A DNA stretch of 64,000 bases from Methanofollis sp. UBA420 (GCF_002498315.1 NZ_DAGX01000007.1:186001-250000); one strand, 5' to 3'; positions 8,845-17,754 are shown, counted from the stretch's first letter. Numbers and translations are program-made. Notes: a model not told the origin generated them from the sequence alone.

Positions 8845-9342
8845 TCATCGCAGGCACCGGCAGAGGATCGCGATCGTCTTCGCGTCCGAGATCCGCCCGT
8901 CCCGGCACATGGCGACGGCCTTTGCGAGGGGCATCCTGACCACCTCGATCACCTCGTCGTCGTCCGGGTCGAACTCCCGCGACGGCGTGAGGCCCCGCGC
9001 CTCGAAGAGGTAGGCCCTCTCATCGGTGAAGCCCGGCGAGGTGTAGATGAAGCCCCGCGGGATGAACTCCCCGGCGGCGATCCGGCACTCCTCGACGAGT
9101 TCTCGCCGCGCCGTCTCGATCGGTTCCTCGCCGGGTTCAAGGGTCCCGGCCGCAGCCTCATAGATGTACTCCCCGATGGCGAAGCGGTACTGCCGCACAA
9201 GGTAGCAGTCCTCCCCCTCGATCGGGAGCATCACCGCGGCGTTGCCGGGTTTGACGACGACTCTTTCCTTCTCCTTCCCGTTCGGGAGGGTGTACCTGTT
9301 CAACTCGACCGAGAGCCTCTTTCCTTTGTAGATCTCGGTCAT
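8845..9342 (-). CDS. NUDIX hydrolase, ADP-ribose pyrophosphatase-like
   Basis: The 165-residue protein carries a NUDIX box, GTLEPGEEPIETARRELVEE, continuing to CRIAAG (about residues 74-100), with the metal-binding RE..EE core. The N-terminal MTEIYKGKRLSVELNRYTLP block resembles ADP-ribose pyrophosphatases (NudF type), which hydrolyse ADP-ribose to AMP and ribose-5-phosphate. It is the last gene after queD-queE-queC, with its ATG overlapping the queC stop by 4 nt. No link to queuosine chemistry is evident, so the operon membership may be historical. Confidence 0.85.
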   Translation of the reverse strand: MTEIYKGKRLSVELNRYTLPNGKEKERVVVKPGNAAVMLPIEGEDCYLVRQYRFAIGEYIYEAAAGTLEPGEEPIETARRELVEECRIAAGEFIPRGFIYTSPGFTDERAYLFEARGLTPSREFDPDDDEVIEVVRMPLAKAVAMCRDGRISDAKTIAILCRCLR

Positions 9343-10010
9343 GGCCGCACCTCGTACGGGATCGGGTCCTCGATGCCGAGGGCGCGGAAGGCTTCGAGCC
9401 TGAAGTGGCAGGACTCGCAGACCCCGCAGGCGGTATCGTTGGTGCTGTAGCAGGACCAGGTGTGCTCGTACGGCACGCCGAGGGCGAGGCCCGTCTTCAG
9501 GATCTCCGTCTTGTTCATGTGCACGAAAGGCGTCATCAGCTTGATCGGCTTTTCCTGCGCGGTGCCGAGGTCCACCGCCGCCTGGAAGGCCCGGATGAAC
9601 TCCTCCCGGCAGTCAGGGTAGCCCGAGAAGTCCGAGGACTGCACCCCGATAAAGACCGCGTCGGCGTCGCGGGACTCGGCAAAACTCGTCGCCATCGCGA
9701 GGAGGTTCCCGTTCCTGAAGGGGACGTAGGTCTTCGGGACACCCGCGTGCTCCTCCCTGAAATCGTTCACCGGGATCTCCTCGTCGACAAGGGCGCTCTT
9801 TCCGAACTGCCTGAAGTAGCCGACGTCCACTTCGAGGAACTCCTTCGCCCCGAGGAGGCCGGCGACCGTCCGTGCGCACTCGCGCTCCTTCCTCTCTGTC
9901 AGCTGGCCGTAGTTGAGGTGGAGGGCGAGGACATCGTAGCCCATATCTTTCGCCACATAGGCGAGGGTGGTCGAGTCCATCCCGCCCGAGAGGAGGCATA
10001 CCGCTTTCAT
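9339..10010 (-). CDS. queC: 7-cyano-7-deazaguanine synthase QueC
   Basis: QueC converts 7-carboxy-7-deazaguanine to preQ0 using ATP and ammonia; in archaea preQ0 feeds archaeosine in tRNA. The start is the ATG at 10010 (MKAVCLLSGGMDST), which gives the PP-loop SGGMDST at residues 8-14. A zinc-binding cluster near the end (CYSTNDTACGVCESC) is diagnostic. The product is 223 residues, normal for QueC. A longer upstream frame exists but only shadows queE. Two nucleotides separate the queE stop from this ATG. Confidence 0.95.
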   Translation of the reverse strand: MKAVCLLSGGMDSTTLAYVAKDMGYDVLALHLNYGQLTERKERECARTVAGLLGAKEFLEVDVGYFRQFGKSALVDEEIPVNDFREEHAGVPKTYVPFRNGNLLAMATSFAESRDADAVFIGVQSSDFSGYPDCREEFIRAFQAAVDLGTAQEKPIKLMTPFVHMNKTEILKTGLALGVPYEHTWSCYSTNDTACGVCESCHFRLEAFRALGIEDPIPYEVRP

Positions 10011-10012
10011 CC

Positions 10013-10627
10013 TTACTTCATCTCCAGGTACTTGTGGAGCTGGATCTGGAAACGCACCGGGAAACCCGACTCGAGCACCCAGCGCGCGATCCCCTTTTCG
10101 TCGGAGCCGTACACCGGCGAGACGAAGACCTCGCCCTTTATCGGGCAGTGTTTGAGGACCTTCTCGACATATGCCAGGTCCTCGTTCGTGCCGACGACGA
10201 ACTTCACGCTGTCCTTCTCCCTGATATACGGGAGGAGGGAGAGGTCGCTCTTCTCCCCCGACGACGGGCACTTCACGTCCATGCAGACAGAGGCGAAGGG
10301 CTGGACAGGTCTGAAGTCCACCGTGCCGTTCGTCTCGATGTCGACGGCATAGCCCATCCCCGACAGGCGGCGGCAGGCCTCGACCACCTCGTCTATCTGG
10401 AGGAGGGGCTCGCCGCCGGTGAAACAGATCGTCCGGCACTTTTTGCGCCAGAGATGGTCGAGGAGGACATCGACCGCGACGTCCCGGCCCCCCGCGGCGT
10501 CACGCGCGGACGGCGTGTCGCACCAGCCGCACGCCAGGTTGCACCCGGCAAGCCTCACGAAGGCGGTCGGCCTGCCCTGCTCTGTCCCCTCGCCCTGGAG
10601 AGAGTAAAAGACCTCACAGATCCGCAT
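10013..10627 (-). CDS. queE: 7-carboxy-7-deazaguanine synthase QueE
   Basis: This radical SAM enzyme rearranges 6-carboxytetrahydropterin to 7-carboxy-7-deazaguanine. The cluster motif CNLACGWC lies near residues 28-35 and the following FTGGEPLLQ block is typical. I chose ATG 10627 (MRICEVFYSLQGEG), because the YSLQGEG start is where QueE proteins begin; ATG 10642 would add five residues. The start overlaps the end of queD by about 14 nt. Together queD-queE-queC supply the complete preQ0 segment after GTP cyclohydrolase. Confidence 0.94.
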   Translation of the reverse strand: MRICEVFYSLQGEGTEQGRPTAFVRLAGCNLACGWCDTPSARDAAGGRDVAVDVLLDHLWRKKCRTICFTGGEPLLQIDEVVEACRRLSGMGYAVDIETNGTVDFRPVQPFASVCMDVKCPSSGEKSDLSLLPYIREKDSVKFVVGTNEDLAYVEKVLKHCPIKGEVFVSPVYGSDEKGIARWVLESGFPVRFQIQLHKYLEMK

Positions 10628-11030
10628 CGGTCGCCTCCGCATAGCAGGTCTCCGCTTCCCAGACCCGGATCTTCTCGACGCGTGCGTCTCTCCCGTCCCT
10701 GCCGCACATCTCGTTGATGAGCCCGGCGATCACCCTGGCGAGCACCTCGCTCGTCGGGTCGCCGACGGTGGTCACCACGTCCTGGAACTGCCGCAGGCAG
10801 GCCACCATCGGGTCCTCCTCGTTGAGGACCACCTGGTGGTCGAACCGGTCTACGACCTCTTTAATATCATTGTAGTCGATGAGAATACCGGTCGTCTCGT
10901 CGGGCGTCCCCCTGATCCAGACCTCGACCTTCCACCTGTGGCCATGGAGGCGGTGGCACTTCCCCTGGTAGTGGAGGAGGCGGTGACTCGCGTCGAAGTA
11001 GGTTTCTTTGTAGATACAGGTGACCATCAC
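10614..11030 (-). CDS. queD: 6-carboxy-5,6,7,8-tetrahydropterin synthase QueD
   Basis: The 138-residue member of the PTPS/QueD family makes 6-carboxytetrahydropterin from dihydroneopterin triphosphate. Zinc-binding histidines are visible in FDASHRL (about residue 16) and HRLHGHRW (about residue 28), and the catalytic region is VDRFDHQVVLNEEDP. It is the first gene of queD-queE-queC-nudix and diverges from the rps12 operon. ATG 11030 is followed directly by a second ATG at 11027, so the start is uncertain by one codon. Confidence 0.94.
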   Translation of the reverse strand: MMVTCIYKETYFDASHRLLHYQGKCHRLHGHRWKVEVWIRGTPDETTGILIDYNDIKEVVDRFDHQVVLNEEDPMVACLRQFQDVVTTVGDPTSEVLARVIAGLINEMCGRDGRDARVEKIRVWEAETCYAEATDADL

Positions 11031-11049
11031 CTATCATTCGGCGGGTGAG

Positions 11050-11187
11050 GATATAAGATTATTATAGTGGACGTCCCATGAATACTACAAGATTTCGAGA
11101 TGATGGAGAATATATAAATTCATTCCGCGCTTTGGTATATACCACAGTGAGGAGTTTCCACATCGAGAAAATCTACTCTAAAGAGGG
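11050..11187. promoter_or_regulatory. Divergent promoter region between queD and rps12
   Basis: The 163-nt gap is AT-rich compared with its surroundings. A strong plus-strand TATA element TATATAAATT lies at 11111-11120 with a second TA-rich site at about 11133-11141, and a Shine-Dalgarno AGAGGG (11182-11187) precedes the rps12 ATG by 6 nt. On the minus strand an AT-rich stretch at 11050-11066 (CTATAATAATCTTATAT) could serve queD. No clear operator is visible. Confidence 0.6.
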
Positions 11188-11193
11188 TATTCA

Positions 11194-11622
11194 ATGGGAA
11201 TGGGTAAATTTGCAGCCAGAAAGCTGAAGCGTGACGCCAACAGCACCCGGTGGAGCGACAAGAACTACGCTCGCCGCGAACTGATGCTCGATATCAAGTC
11301 TGATCCCCTCGAGGGCGCCCCGCAGGCCCGTGGCATCGTGCTCGAAAAGGTCGGTGTCGAAGCCAAGCAGCCGAACTCGGCCATCCGTAAGTGTGTCCGT
11401 GTGCAGCTGATCAAGAACGGCCGTCAGGTCTCGGCCTTCGCCGTCGGCGACGGCGCGATCAACTTCATCGACGAGCACGACGAGGTCACCATCGAAGGTA
11501 TCGGTGGCCGTCTCGGCAGGTCGAAGGGTGATATTCCTGGTGTCCGTTTCTGTGTCACCAAGGTGAACGACGTATGCCTCCAGGAAATGGTCCTCGGCCG
11601 TAAGGAGAAGCCGCGCAGGTGA
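11194..11622 (+). CDS. rps12: Small ribosomal subunit protein uS12
   Basis: The 142-residue archaeal-type S12 sits at the decoding centre of the 30S subunit. The conserved loop KQPNSAIRKCVRVQLI (about residues 57-72) and the C-terminal GDIPGVRFCVTKVN are unmistakable. It opens the rps12-rps7-fusA operon with a good Shine-Dalgarno (AGAGGG) 6 nt before the ATG. Confidence 0.97.
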   Translation: MGMGKFAARKLKRDANSTRWSDKNYARRELMLDIKSDPLEGAPQARGIVLEKVGVEAKQPNSAIRKCVRVQLIKNGRQVSAFAVGDGAINFIDEHDEVTIEGIGGRLGRSKGDIPGVRFCVTKVNDVCLQEMVLGRKEKPRR

Positions 11623-11624
11623 TC

Positions 11625-12257
11625 ATGATGGTGGAAGAAGTAGAAACTCCTGTCCAGGAACAGGTAGAACAGGTAGAAGAGAAAGAAGCCGGCGTACCGA
11701 GGCTCCTTTTCAACAAGTGGGACCTTTCCGAAGTCCAGATCGCCGACCCCGGCCTTCTCCGCTACGTGAACCTCACCTCGATGATCGTCCCGCACTCCTG
11801 CGGCAAGCTCTCCCAGCAGCAGTTTGCCAAGAGTGAGATGCTCATCGTCGAGCGGCTCATCAACAAGCTGATGCAGAAGGAACAGAACACCGGCAAGAAG
11901 CAGGTCACGATCGGGATCGTCGAGGAAGCCTTCGACAGGGTCAACAAGAAGACCAAGAAGAACCCGGTCCAGGTGCTCGTCGACGCGATCGCCAATGCCG
12001 GCCCCCGCGAGGAGACCGTCCGCCTGAAGTACGGCGGCATCAATGTCCCGAAGGCAGTCGACACCGCCCCGCAGCGCCGGGTCGACTCCGCCCTCGGCTT
12101 CCTCGCCATCGCCACCTACAACGGCTCCCACAAGAGCAAGCGCTCGGCTGCCGACGTGCTCGCAGACGAGATTATCGCTGCGGCGAAGGGCGATGCAAAG
12201 GCCTACTCCGTCTCGAAGAAAGAAGAACGCGAACGTGTTGCCAAGGCTGCACGGTAA
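11625..12257 (+). CDS. rps7: Small ribosomal subunit protein uS7
   Basis: Archaeal S7 nucleates assembly of the 30S head. The body LLFNKWDLSEVQIADPGL and the conserved NPVQVLVDAIANAGPREETV block identify it. The N-terminus has an archaeal acidic, low-complexity extension (EEVETPVQEQVEQVEEKEAG). Possible starts are GTG 11619, which overlaps the rps12 stop, or ATG 11625 or 11628; I chose 11625. fusA follows after 30 nt containing an oligo-T run. Confidence 0.95.
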   Translation: MMVEEVETPVQEQVEQVEEKEAGVPRLLFNKWDLSEVQIADPGLLRYVNLTSMIVPHSCGKLSQQQFAKSEMLIVERLINKLMQKEQNTGKKQVTIGIVEEAFDRVNKKTKKNPVQVLVDAIANAGPREETVRLKYGGINVPKAVDTAPQRRVDSALGFLAIATYNGSHKSKRSAADVLADEIIAAAKGDAKAYSVSKKEERERVAKAAR

Positions 12258-12262
12258 AACCC

Positions 12263-12270
12263 TTTTTTTT
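12263..12270 (+). terminator. Oligo-T run between rps7 and fusA
   Basis: Eight consecutive T residues follow the rps7 stop by 5 nt. Oligo-T on the non-template strand is the main intrinsic termination signal of archaeal RNA polymerase. This run could cause partial termination between the ribosomal genes and fusA, though it may simply be read through. Confidence 0.35.
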
Positions 12271-12287
12271 GGTTCTGAGGCACTCCC

Positions 12288-14480
12288 ATGACACGAAGAA
12301 AAAAGATGGTAGAGCGGGTCACCGAGCTGATGGACAAGCCGGACCGTATCCGCAACATTGGTATCGTAGCACACATCGACCACGGGAAGACCACCCTTTC
12401 TGACAACCTGCTTGCAGGCGCCGGCATGATCTCCGAGGAGCTCGCCGGTCACCAGCTCTTCATGGACTCCGACGAGGAGGAGCAGGCCCGTGGCATCACG
12501 ATCGATGCCTCGAACGTTTCCATGGTCCACGAGTACAACGGACAGGAGTACCTCATCAACATGATCGACACTCCGGGCCACGTTGACTTCGGCGGCGACG
12601 TCACCCGTGCGATGCGTGCGGTGGACGGTGCGGTCGTCGTCGTGGACGCTGTCGAGGGCACCATGCCCCAGACCGAGACGGTGCTCCGTCAGGCCCTCAA
12701 AGAGGGTGTCAAGCCTGTCCTGTTCATCAACAAGGTGGACCGCCTGATCAACGAGATCAAGGTCGACGCCACCGAGATGCAGATCCGCCTCGGGCGCGTC
12801 ATCGACAAGGTGAACAAGCTCATCAAGGGCATGAACGAGAAGATGTACAACGACGGCTGGAAGCTCGACGCCGCACAGGGCACCGTCGCCTTCGGCTCCG
12901 CGCTGTACAACTGGGCCGTCTCTGTCCCGTACATGAAGACGTCGGGCGTGAACTTCGGCGAGGTCTATGACCGCTGCCGCGCCGGGGACATGAAGACTCT
13001 CGCCAAGAAGAGCCCGCTCGCCGACGTTCTCCTCGATATGGTGGTCAAGCACCTGCCAAACCCGATCCAGGCACAGGACCGCCGTGTCCACATCATCTGG
13101 CACGGCGACTACGAGTCCGAGGTCGGCAAGTCCATGATCGGTTGTGACCCGAACGGTCCTATCGCCATGATGGTCACTGACATCTCCTTCGACCCGCACG
13201 CGGGCGAGGTCGCCACCGGTCGTCTCTTCTCCGGCACTCTCCGCCGCGGCGAAGAGGTCTACATCTCCGGCACCGCCGGAAAGTCCAACCGCCTCCAGCA
13301 GGTCGGTATCTTCATGGGCCCCGAGAGGATCGAGGTCGAGAGCCTCTGCGCCGGCAACATCGCCGCCGTCACCGGTCTCAAGGACGCGATCGTCGGTTCG
13401 ACCGTCACGTCGATGATGGAGATGACGCCGTTCGAGTCTCTCCAGCACTACTCCGAGCCTGTCATGACCGTTGCGGTCGAGGCGAAGAACATGAAGGACC
13501 TTCCGAAGCTCGTCACCGTGCTCAGGCAGGTCGCAAAGGAAGACCCGACTGTCCGCGTCACGATCAACGAGGAGACCGGCGAGCACCTGATCTCCGGCAT
13601 GGGCGAGCTCCACCTGGAGATCATCACCGGCCGTATCAAGCGCGACAAGGGCGTCGAGATCGTCACGTCCCCGCCGATCGTGGTGTACCGTGAGACTCCC
13701 ACCCTGAAGGCGGGTCCTGTCGAGGGTAAGTCCCCGAACCGCCACAACAGGTTCTACATCGAGCTTGAGCCCCTGAGCGACGAGGTCGTGCAGCTGATCA
13801 AGAGCGGCGAGATCACGATGAACCTCCCTGAAATTGAGAGGCGTGACATCCTGATCAAGGCCGGTTTCGAGAAGGATGAGGCGAAGAACCTCAAGGCCAT
13901 CGAAGCGACGAACATGTTCTTCGACATGACCAAGGGTATCCAGTACCTCAACGAGACGATGGAACTTGTCCTCGAAGGCTGGCGCGAGGCCCTTGCGGGC
14001 GGTCCGCTTGCCGAGGAACAGGTGCAGAACCTGAAGATCCGCCTCGTCGATGTCAAGCTTCACGAGGACGCGATCCACCGCGGTCCGGCGCAGGTCATCC
14101 CCGCGGTCCGTTCCGCGGTCAAGGCCGGCATCCTGATGGCCGGCGACTCCCTCCTCGAGCCGCTGCAGAAGATCCAGATCACTGTCCCGATGGACCAGAT
14201 GGGTGCCGCAACCGGTCAGATCCAGGGACGTCGCGGTCAGGTCTTCGACATGCAGAGCATGGGCGACACGATCACTGTCTCCGGCAAGGCGCCGGTGGCG
14301 GAACTCTTCGGCTTTGCCGGCGACATCCGCTCCGCGACCGAAGGCCGTGCGATGTGGTCCACCGAGTTCGCCGGTTTCGAGGTTGTTCCCCAGGGTCTCC
14401 TCCCCGAGGTCGTCAAGGCGATCCGGAAGAGGAAGGGTCTGAAGGAACAGATCCCGCGGCCGGAAGACTATCTGGCGTGA
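12288..14480 (+). CDS. fusA: Translation elongation factor aEF-2
   Basis: The 730-residue GTPase translocates tRNA and mRNA on the ribosome. G-motifs are seen in order: P-loop AHIDHGKTT (residues 28-36), RGITI switch I, DTPGH (about 94) and NKVD (about 147). Near residue 597 the IHRGPAQ motif carries the histidine expected to become diphthamide. Length is normal for archaeal EF-2. It is the third gene of the rps12-rps7-fusA operon, with GAGG about 8 nt before the ATG. Confidence 0.97.
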   Translation: MTRRKKMVERVTELMDKPDRIRNIGIVAHIDHGKTTLSDNLLAGAGMISEELAGHQLFMDSDEEEQARGITIDASNVSMVHEYNGQEYLINMIDTPGHVDFGGDVTRAMRAVDGAVVVVDAVEGTMPQTETVLRQALKEGVKPVLFINKVDRLINEIKVDATEMQIRLGRVIDKVNKLIKGMNEKMYNDGWKLDAAQGTVAFGSALYNWAVSVPYMKTSGVNFGEVYDRCRAGDMKTLAKKSPLADVLLDMVVKHLPNPIQAQDRRVHIIWHGDYESEVGKSMIGCDPNGPIAMMVTDISFDPHAGEVATGRLFSGTLRRGEEVYISGTAGKSNRLQQVGIFMGPERIEVESLCAGNIAAVTGLKDAIVGSTVTSMMEMTPFESLQHYSEPVMTVAVEAKNMKDLPKLVTVLRQVAKEDPTVRVTINEETGEHLISGMGELHLEIITGRIKRDKGVEIVTSPPIVVYRETPTLKAGPVEGKSPNRHNRFYIELEPLSDEVVQLIKSGEITMNLPEIERRDILIKAGFEKDEAKNLKAIEATNMFFDMTKGIQYLNETMELVLEGWREALAGGPLAEEQVQNLKIRLVDVKLHEDAIHRGPAQVIPAVRSAVKAGILMAGDSLLEPLQKIQITVPMDQMGAATGQIQGRRGQVFDMQSMGDTITVSGKAPVAELFGFAGDIRSATEGRAMWSTEFAGFEVVPQGLLPEVVKAIRKRKGLKEQIPRPEDYLA

Positions 14481-14501
14481 GCAGAGGAGCGCAAAACCGT
14501 T

Positions 14502-14545
14502 CCCGGGGAATACCCTCCCCACAATCTTTTTTGGGAGGGGTGGTG
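14502..14545 (+). terminator. Hairpin with T-run downstream of fusA
   Basis: CCCTCCC and GGGAGGG arms flank a loop containing six T residues about 25-60 nt after the fusA stop. The position suits transcription termination of the ribosomal operon. The call rests on sequence shape only. Confidence 0.4.
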
Positions 14546-14719
14546 TTCTGCTCTTTTCTGCCCGGCAGGGGCTGATCTGTTTTCTGGGTGTCCCGGTAGG
14601 GGTGCCTGTTGTATGAGACCGCAAGGTCTGACGTTCTTCTCCGCTGAAAAGACGCGTGGTATCGATGATGCGTGCCCGGTCATCGCCCGGAGGCGATCGC
14701 ACGTACCGGCCGGGTGGAT

Positions 14720-15166
14720 TCAATCCTGATGGACGGTCCCGACCCTGTAGTACCGCCCTGCATACGCGAAATATTTTCTCGTGCCTGTCGTCGGGTCGAT
14801 GAGATAGAGGTCGATGGTCGCCTGCGTTATCTTTTCGGGATATTCCACCTCGCCCGCGAGGCGGATGTCTCCGTCGTTATATCCCTGCCCTGTCCGGTTC
14901 GCTTCGCCCTCCAGCAGCACTTTTTCGAGCGCCGGATAGTCCCTGATGGTCTGCTCGTCGAGAGAGATGATGATACCTTCCCCGGCCTTCTGCCCGGTAA
15001 TTTCGAAGACCTGGAGGCGGTCAGGCGGAACGGTCAGGGACAGGAGATGGGGAAAGACGGCGATGCAGATCAGGGGGAGAAGCACCAGTACGATAAGGAG
15101 AATGATGAGTTTCGTATGCCGGCGCACTGTCTGAGAGAGTGACGCTGCCATCCTCGCGGTCTCCAC
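14720..15166 (-). CDS. Hypothetical single-pass membrane protein
   Basis: The 148-residue product has one strong transmembrane segment (LIILLIVLVLLPLICIAVF, about residues 20-38) followed by an extracytoplasmic domain of mixed polarity (GIIISLDEQTIRDYPALEKV, then YLIDPTTGTRKYFAYAGRYY). I recognise no family; similar short anchored proteins are common in Methanomicrobiales. It stands alone between fusA and the hydrolase gene. Two in-frame starts (15166, and Met-6 at 15151) are possible. Confidence 0.65.
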   Translation of the reverse strand: METARMAASLSQTVRRHTKLIILLIVLVLLPLICIAVFPHLLSLTVPPDRLQVFEITGQKAGEGIIISLDEQTIRDYPALEKVLLEGEANRTGQGYNDGDIRLAGEVEYPEKITQATIDLYLIDPTTGTRKYFAYAGRYYRVGTVHQD

Positions 15167-15210
15167 GGCGCGAAATCTCTCGGGCGTACTATATCCCGGT
15201 TATGGTACGA

Positions 15211-16428
15211 TCATCTTCGTGTCGCGGAATTTTCATCCTCCCTCTTCCCCGCCCCGAGCACCCGGTCGAGCCAGTCGAAGATCAGCTGGTTCCTGCGCAT
15301 CGTGCCGCCGATACCGCAGTGCTCCTCGATCCCTTCGGCTGCAGGGAAGGGCATCCACTCCTTCTCGCAGGCGAGGGCGTTGTACAGGAGGCGTGCCCTG
15401 CCCGGGAAAGACCGCTCGTTCCCGGCCTCGATGACGAGTGTGGGGCAGGCGATCTCGCCGGCCATGCCCTCCAGGGTGTAGGCCTGCGACATGAGGAGCC
15501 ACTCGTGCGGCGAGGCTGCGCCGTAGACGTACATGCCATGCTGGAAGGCCCAGCGGATCGCGGGGTCGGTCTTCATCACCTCCCGCACAGCCGCGTCGAA
15601 GGCGTCGGGGTCGGTGTGGAGGATCTCGATGACGTCCTTTGCCATCACCGTCAGTTTCGTGTAGTCGGCGTCGAAGACCCCGCCGTTGGCGACGAGAGCG
15701 GCGATCCGGTGATCGCAGGCCGCCGCCCGCGGCGCGAGGTAGCCCCCCATCGAGGCGCCGATCAGGGCGACCCGCCCCTGATCGACCTCCGGCCGTGCGA
15801 GGAGCCAGTCGACGGCCGGGGTCATCACCGTCTCCCAGTCGGGCCTGAATGCAAGGCCCTGCTCGCGTATCACCGCGCCCTGTCCCGGCCCCTCGAAGGC
15901 GAGGACGTTGTATCCTCTTTTCAGGGCCGAGACCCCGTAGTCAAGGTAGAGTTCCTCCGCGGTGCCGTCGAAGCCGGTGGTGAGGACGACGGTCGGCCGC
16001 CCCTCCCCGCCTGCCGGGAAGAAGTAGCCGGGGAGGGTGGTCCCCTCGTACGGGATGGCGACGACCTCGTGCTCCACGTCGAGGAGGGCGAGGGCCTGCC
16101 TGAAGCAGGTGCGCGATTTCCCCCAGGTCTCGACGATCCGCGGGTCGGCCGGATCCCCGTGGAGGAAGAACTCCGACGCCCGGTAATAGGAGAATGCCCG
16201 CATATATGCCTCTCCGGCGCTGACGCGGCCGGCCCCGGCCTCGCGGGCATAGCCCTCCACCAGTTCGGCCGTCCGCCGCCATTCTGCATGCCAGCTCTCG
16301 AAGTCGGACTCCCTGATCCGTGCCGCGGTCATCAGGCATTCCCCGATGTCCGCGCCGCCGACCGCGCACGTTCCGAGGATACGGAGGTACTGGAAGGAGA
16401 ACTGCTCGTCGCTGAAGTGGACTTTCAT
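15211..16428 (-). CDS. Alpha/beta hydrolase (2,6-dihydropseudooxynicotine hydrolase/FrsA-like)
   Basis: The 405-residue protein has an N-terminal helical cap (about 1-130) before an alpha/beta-hydrolase core. The nucleophile elbow GASMGG lies at about residues 215-220, and late His/Asp residues (for example EEHCGIGG) could complete the triad. The overall plan matches the esterase/C-C hydrolase family that includes 2,6-dihydropseudooxynicotine hydrolase. The physiological substrate in a methanogen is unknown. Nearby are a FilR1-like regulator and a second hydrolase on the same strand, but intergenic spacing of over 200 nt argues against one tight operon. Confidence 0.8.
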   Translation of the reverse strand: MKVHFSDEQFSFQYLRILGTCAVGGADIGECLMTAARIRESDFESWHAEWRRTAELVEGYAREAGAGRVSAGEAYMRAFSYYRASEFFLHGDPADPRIVETWGKSRTCFRQALALLDVEHEVVAIPYEGTTLPGYFFPAGGEGRPTVVLTTGFDGTAEELYLDYGVSALKRGYNVLAFEGPGQGAVIREQGLAFRPDWETVMTPAVDWLLARPEVDQGRVALIGASMGGYLAPRAAACDHRIAALVANGGVFDADYTKLTVMAKDVIEILHTDPDAFDAAVREVMKTDPAIRWAFQHGMYVYGAASPHEWLLMSQAYTLEGMAGEIACPTLVIEAGNERSFPGRARLLYNALACEKEWMPFPAAEGIEEHCGIGGTMRRNQLIFDWLDRVLGAGKREDENSATRR

Positions 16429-16498
16429 CGTGACCGCTGAACAGTCGGCGCCATTTCATTTAAGGTTTCGGAGAAAATGGTGGGTCGAGAGTCCTCAT

Positions 16499-16533
16499 CC
16501 CGTGATGATCTGCCTCTCACCCCGTGATGATCT
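16499..16533 (+). repeat. Short direct repeat, two 13-nt copies 22 nt apart
   Basis: CCCGTGATGATCT occurs at 16499-16511 and again at 16521-16533, between the hydrolase start and the regulator stop. A two-turn spacing of identical half-sites could be a regulator-binding site upstream of the minus-strand hydrolase gene, whose ATG is at 16428. The binding protein is unknown. Confidence 0.35.
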
Positions 16534-16646
16534 TTTCACAGTCCTCTTCAGAGAGCGCGACGGGCCGATGTGATGAGGACGGTTTTGATGGTATCTTCTG
16601 TCGAGGAGTTTGTCAGAGGGGATATTCCTGTGCGTCCCTGTTCAAT

Positions 16647-17741
16647 TCAGGCAGATCCTGTTGTGTTCTCCCGTTCCCGGAAAAAATCCTCTATCGGCAC
16701 CGCGTGTTCTTTGTAATGCCTGAAGAGCCGCTCGCCCCATGCAAGCGCCTCGGGCGCCCTGCTGACCAGGTCGTGCACGGTGTCGTAGGTGCCGTCCTCA
16801 CGGCACAGGCCAAAGGAGAGGGCCCTGTCGGTGACCGTGAGTCCGACCGTGATCGGGACCGTCGAGACGAAGAGCCTGAAATTGGGGAAGGCGGCGGCGT
16901 CCCTTTCCCTGCCGACGAACTCCTCCTGCCAGAGCGGTTCCGCAAGGTCGGGCGTGATGACGAGCTCCACCTCCGCCCCTGCCATCACCCGTTTCCAGAG
17001 GGCCCCGGCAATGAAGGGCAGGGACCATGTCGAGACCCCATGGATCGATCCGGCCTCCTCGATGATCTCCAGGAAGAACTCGAACGTCTGCTCCGCGTTC
17101 ACCGGGAGGTCCGTGACAAGTCCGGCACTCATCAGGTCCCCGATACGCTGTAGGGCGAACTCCGGGATGCCGTCGAGGGAGTGGCTCTCGAAAAAACTGT
17201 TGAACTGTTCGATGGTCGCGATCGTCCTGGTGCAGCGGTCGAGAAAGGTGAGATATGCCTCGCCTCTCGGCGTCAGGCGGAGGGCGCCGTCTGCCTCCGA
17301 GAGATGCCCGCGGGAGAGCATCCACTCTTTCATCTCGTCCCCTGCACGGTCGGGGTGGTGAAAGGCCTCATGATAGGCGGGTAGTGTCAGGTGACCGATA
17401 TCGTCGAGCACGCCCTCGACCACGAGGGGCAGGGGCGGGAGAAAAAATCCCGGTCTGCTGTAGAGGGCCCGGTACAGCCCGGAGGCACAGGAGAAGAGTC
17501 TGCCCGCAAGGACGTGCCCGCTCTGTGTGAGCCGATAGCCTCCTGCTTCGCGGATGATCATTCCCCTGCGCTGGAGGCTGCGGAGTGCCTCTTCGGTCTC
17601 GTCCCGCCGGCACCCCGTGACGGCGGCAAGGTGGTGGGTGCGTTGTCCGCCGCCCGAGAGTGCCACGAGGAGGCGGACGACCGCCGGTGCGGTGTACAGA
17701 CGGATCAGGTCGGGACCGATGCTACTATCGTGTGCGTCCAT
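16647..17741 (-). CDS. FilR1-like winged-helix transcriptional regulator (DUF1724)
   Basis: I placed the start at ATG 17741 (MDAHDSSIGPDLIRLY), giving about 364 residues; a longer upstream frame looks non-coding. The N-terminal winged helix (LSGGGQRTHHLAAVTGCRRD, then a recognition-helix block) precedes a C-terminal domain typical of the methanogenesis regulatory protein FilR1 family (FNSFFESHSLDGIPEFALQR, then GVSTWSLPFIAGALWKRVMA). FilR1 of Methanothrix responds to acyl-homoserine-lactone signals. Here the ligand and targets are unknown. The neighbouring hydrolases are candidate targets. Confidence 0.8.
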   Translation of the reverse strand: MDAHDSSIGPDLIRLYTAPAVVRLLVALSGGGQRTHHLAAVTGCRRDETEEALRSLQRRGMIIREAGGYRLTQSGHVLAGRLFSCASGLYRALYSRPGFFLPPLPLVVEGVLDDIGHLTLPAYHEAFHHPDRAGDEMKEWMLSRGHLSEADGALRLTPRGEAYLTFLDRCTRTIATIEQFNSFFESHSLDGIPEFALQRIGDLMSAGLVTDLPVNAEQTFEFFLEIIEEAGSIHGVSTWSLPFIAGALWKRVMAGAEVELVITPDLAEPLWQEEFVGRERDAAAFPNFRLFVSTVPITVGLTVTDRALSFGLCREDGTYDTVHDLVSRAPEALAWGERLFRHYKEHAVPIEDFFRERENTTGSA

Positions 17742-17754
17742 TTTTCCAGAGTGT

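Noticed and set aside
10011..10439. A long N-terminal extension of queC
   Set aside because: It only shadows queE in another frame. The QueC family begins at MKAVCLLSGGMDST, which corresponds to ATG 10010.
11424..14723. A minus-strand open frame of 1099 codons opposite rps12, rps7 and fusA
   Set aside because: It is the antisense shadow of highly biased, GC-rich genes. Its composition (Asp/Leu/Val/Arg-rich, no motif) is typical of such shadows, and three unmistakable genes lie on the other strand.
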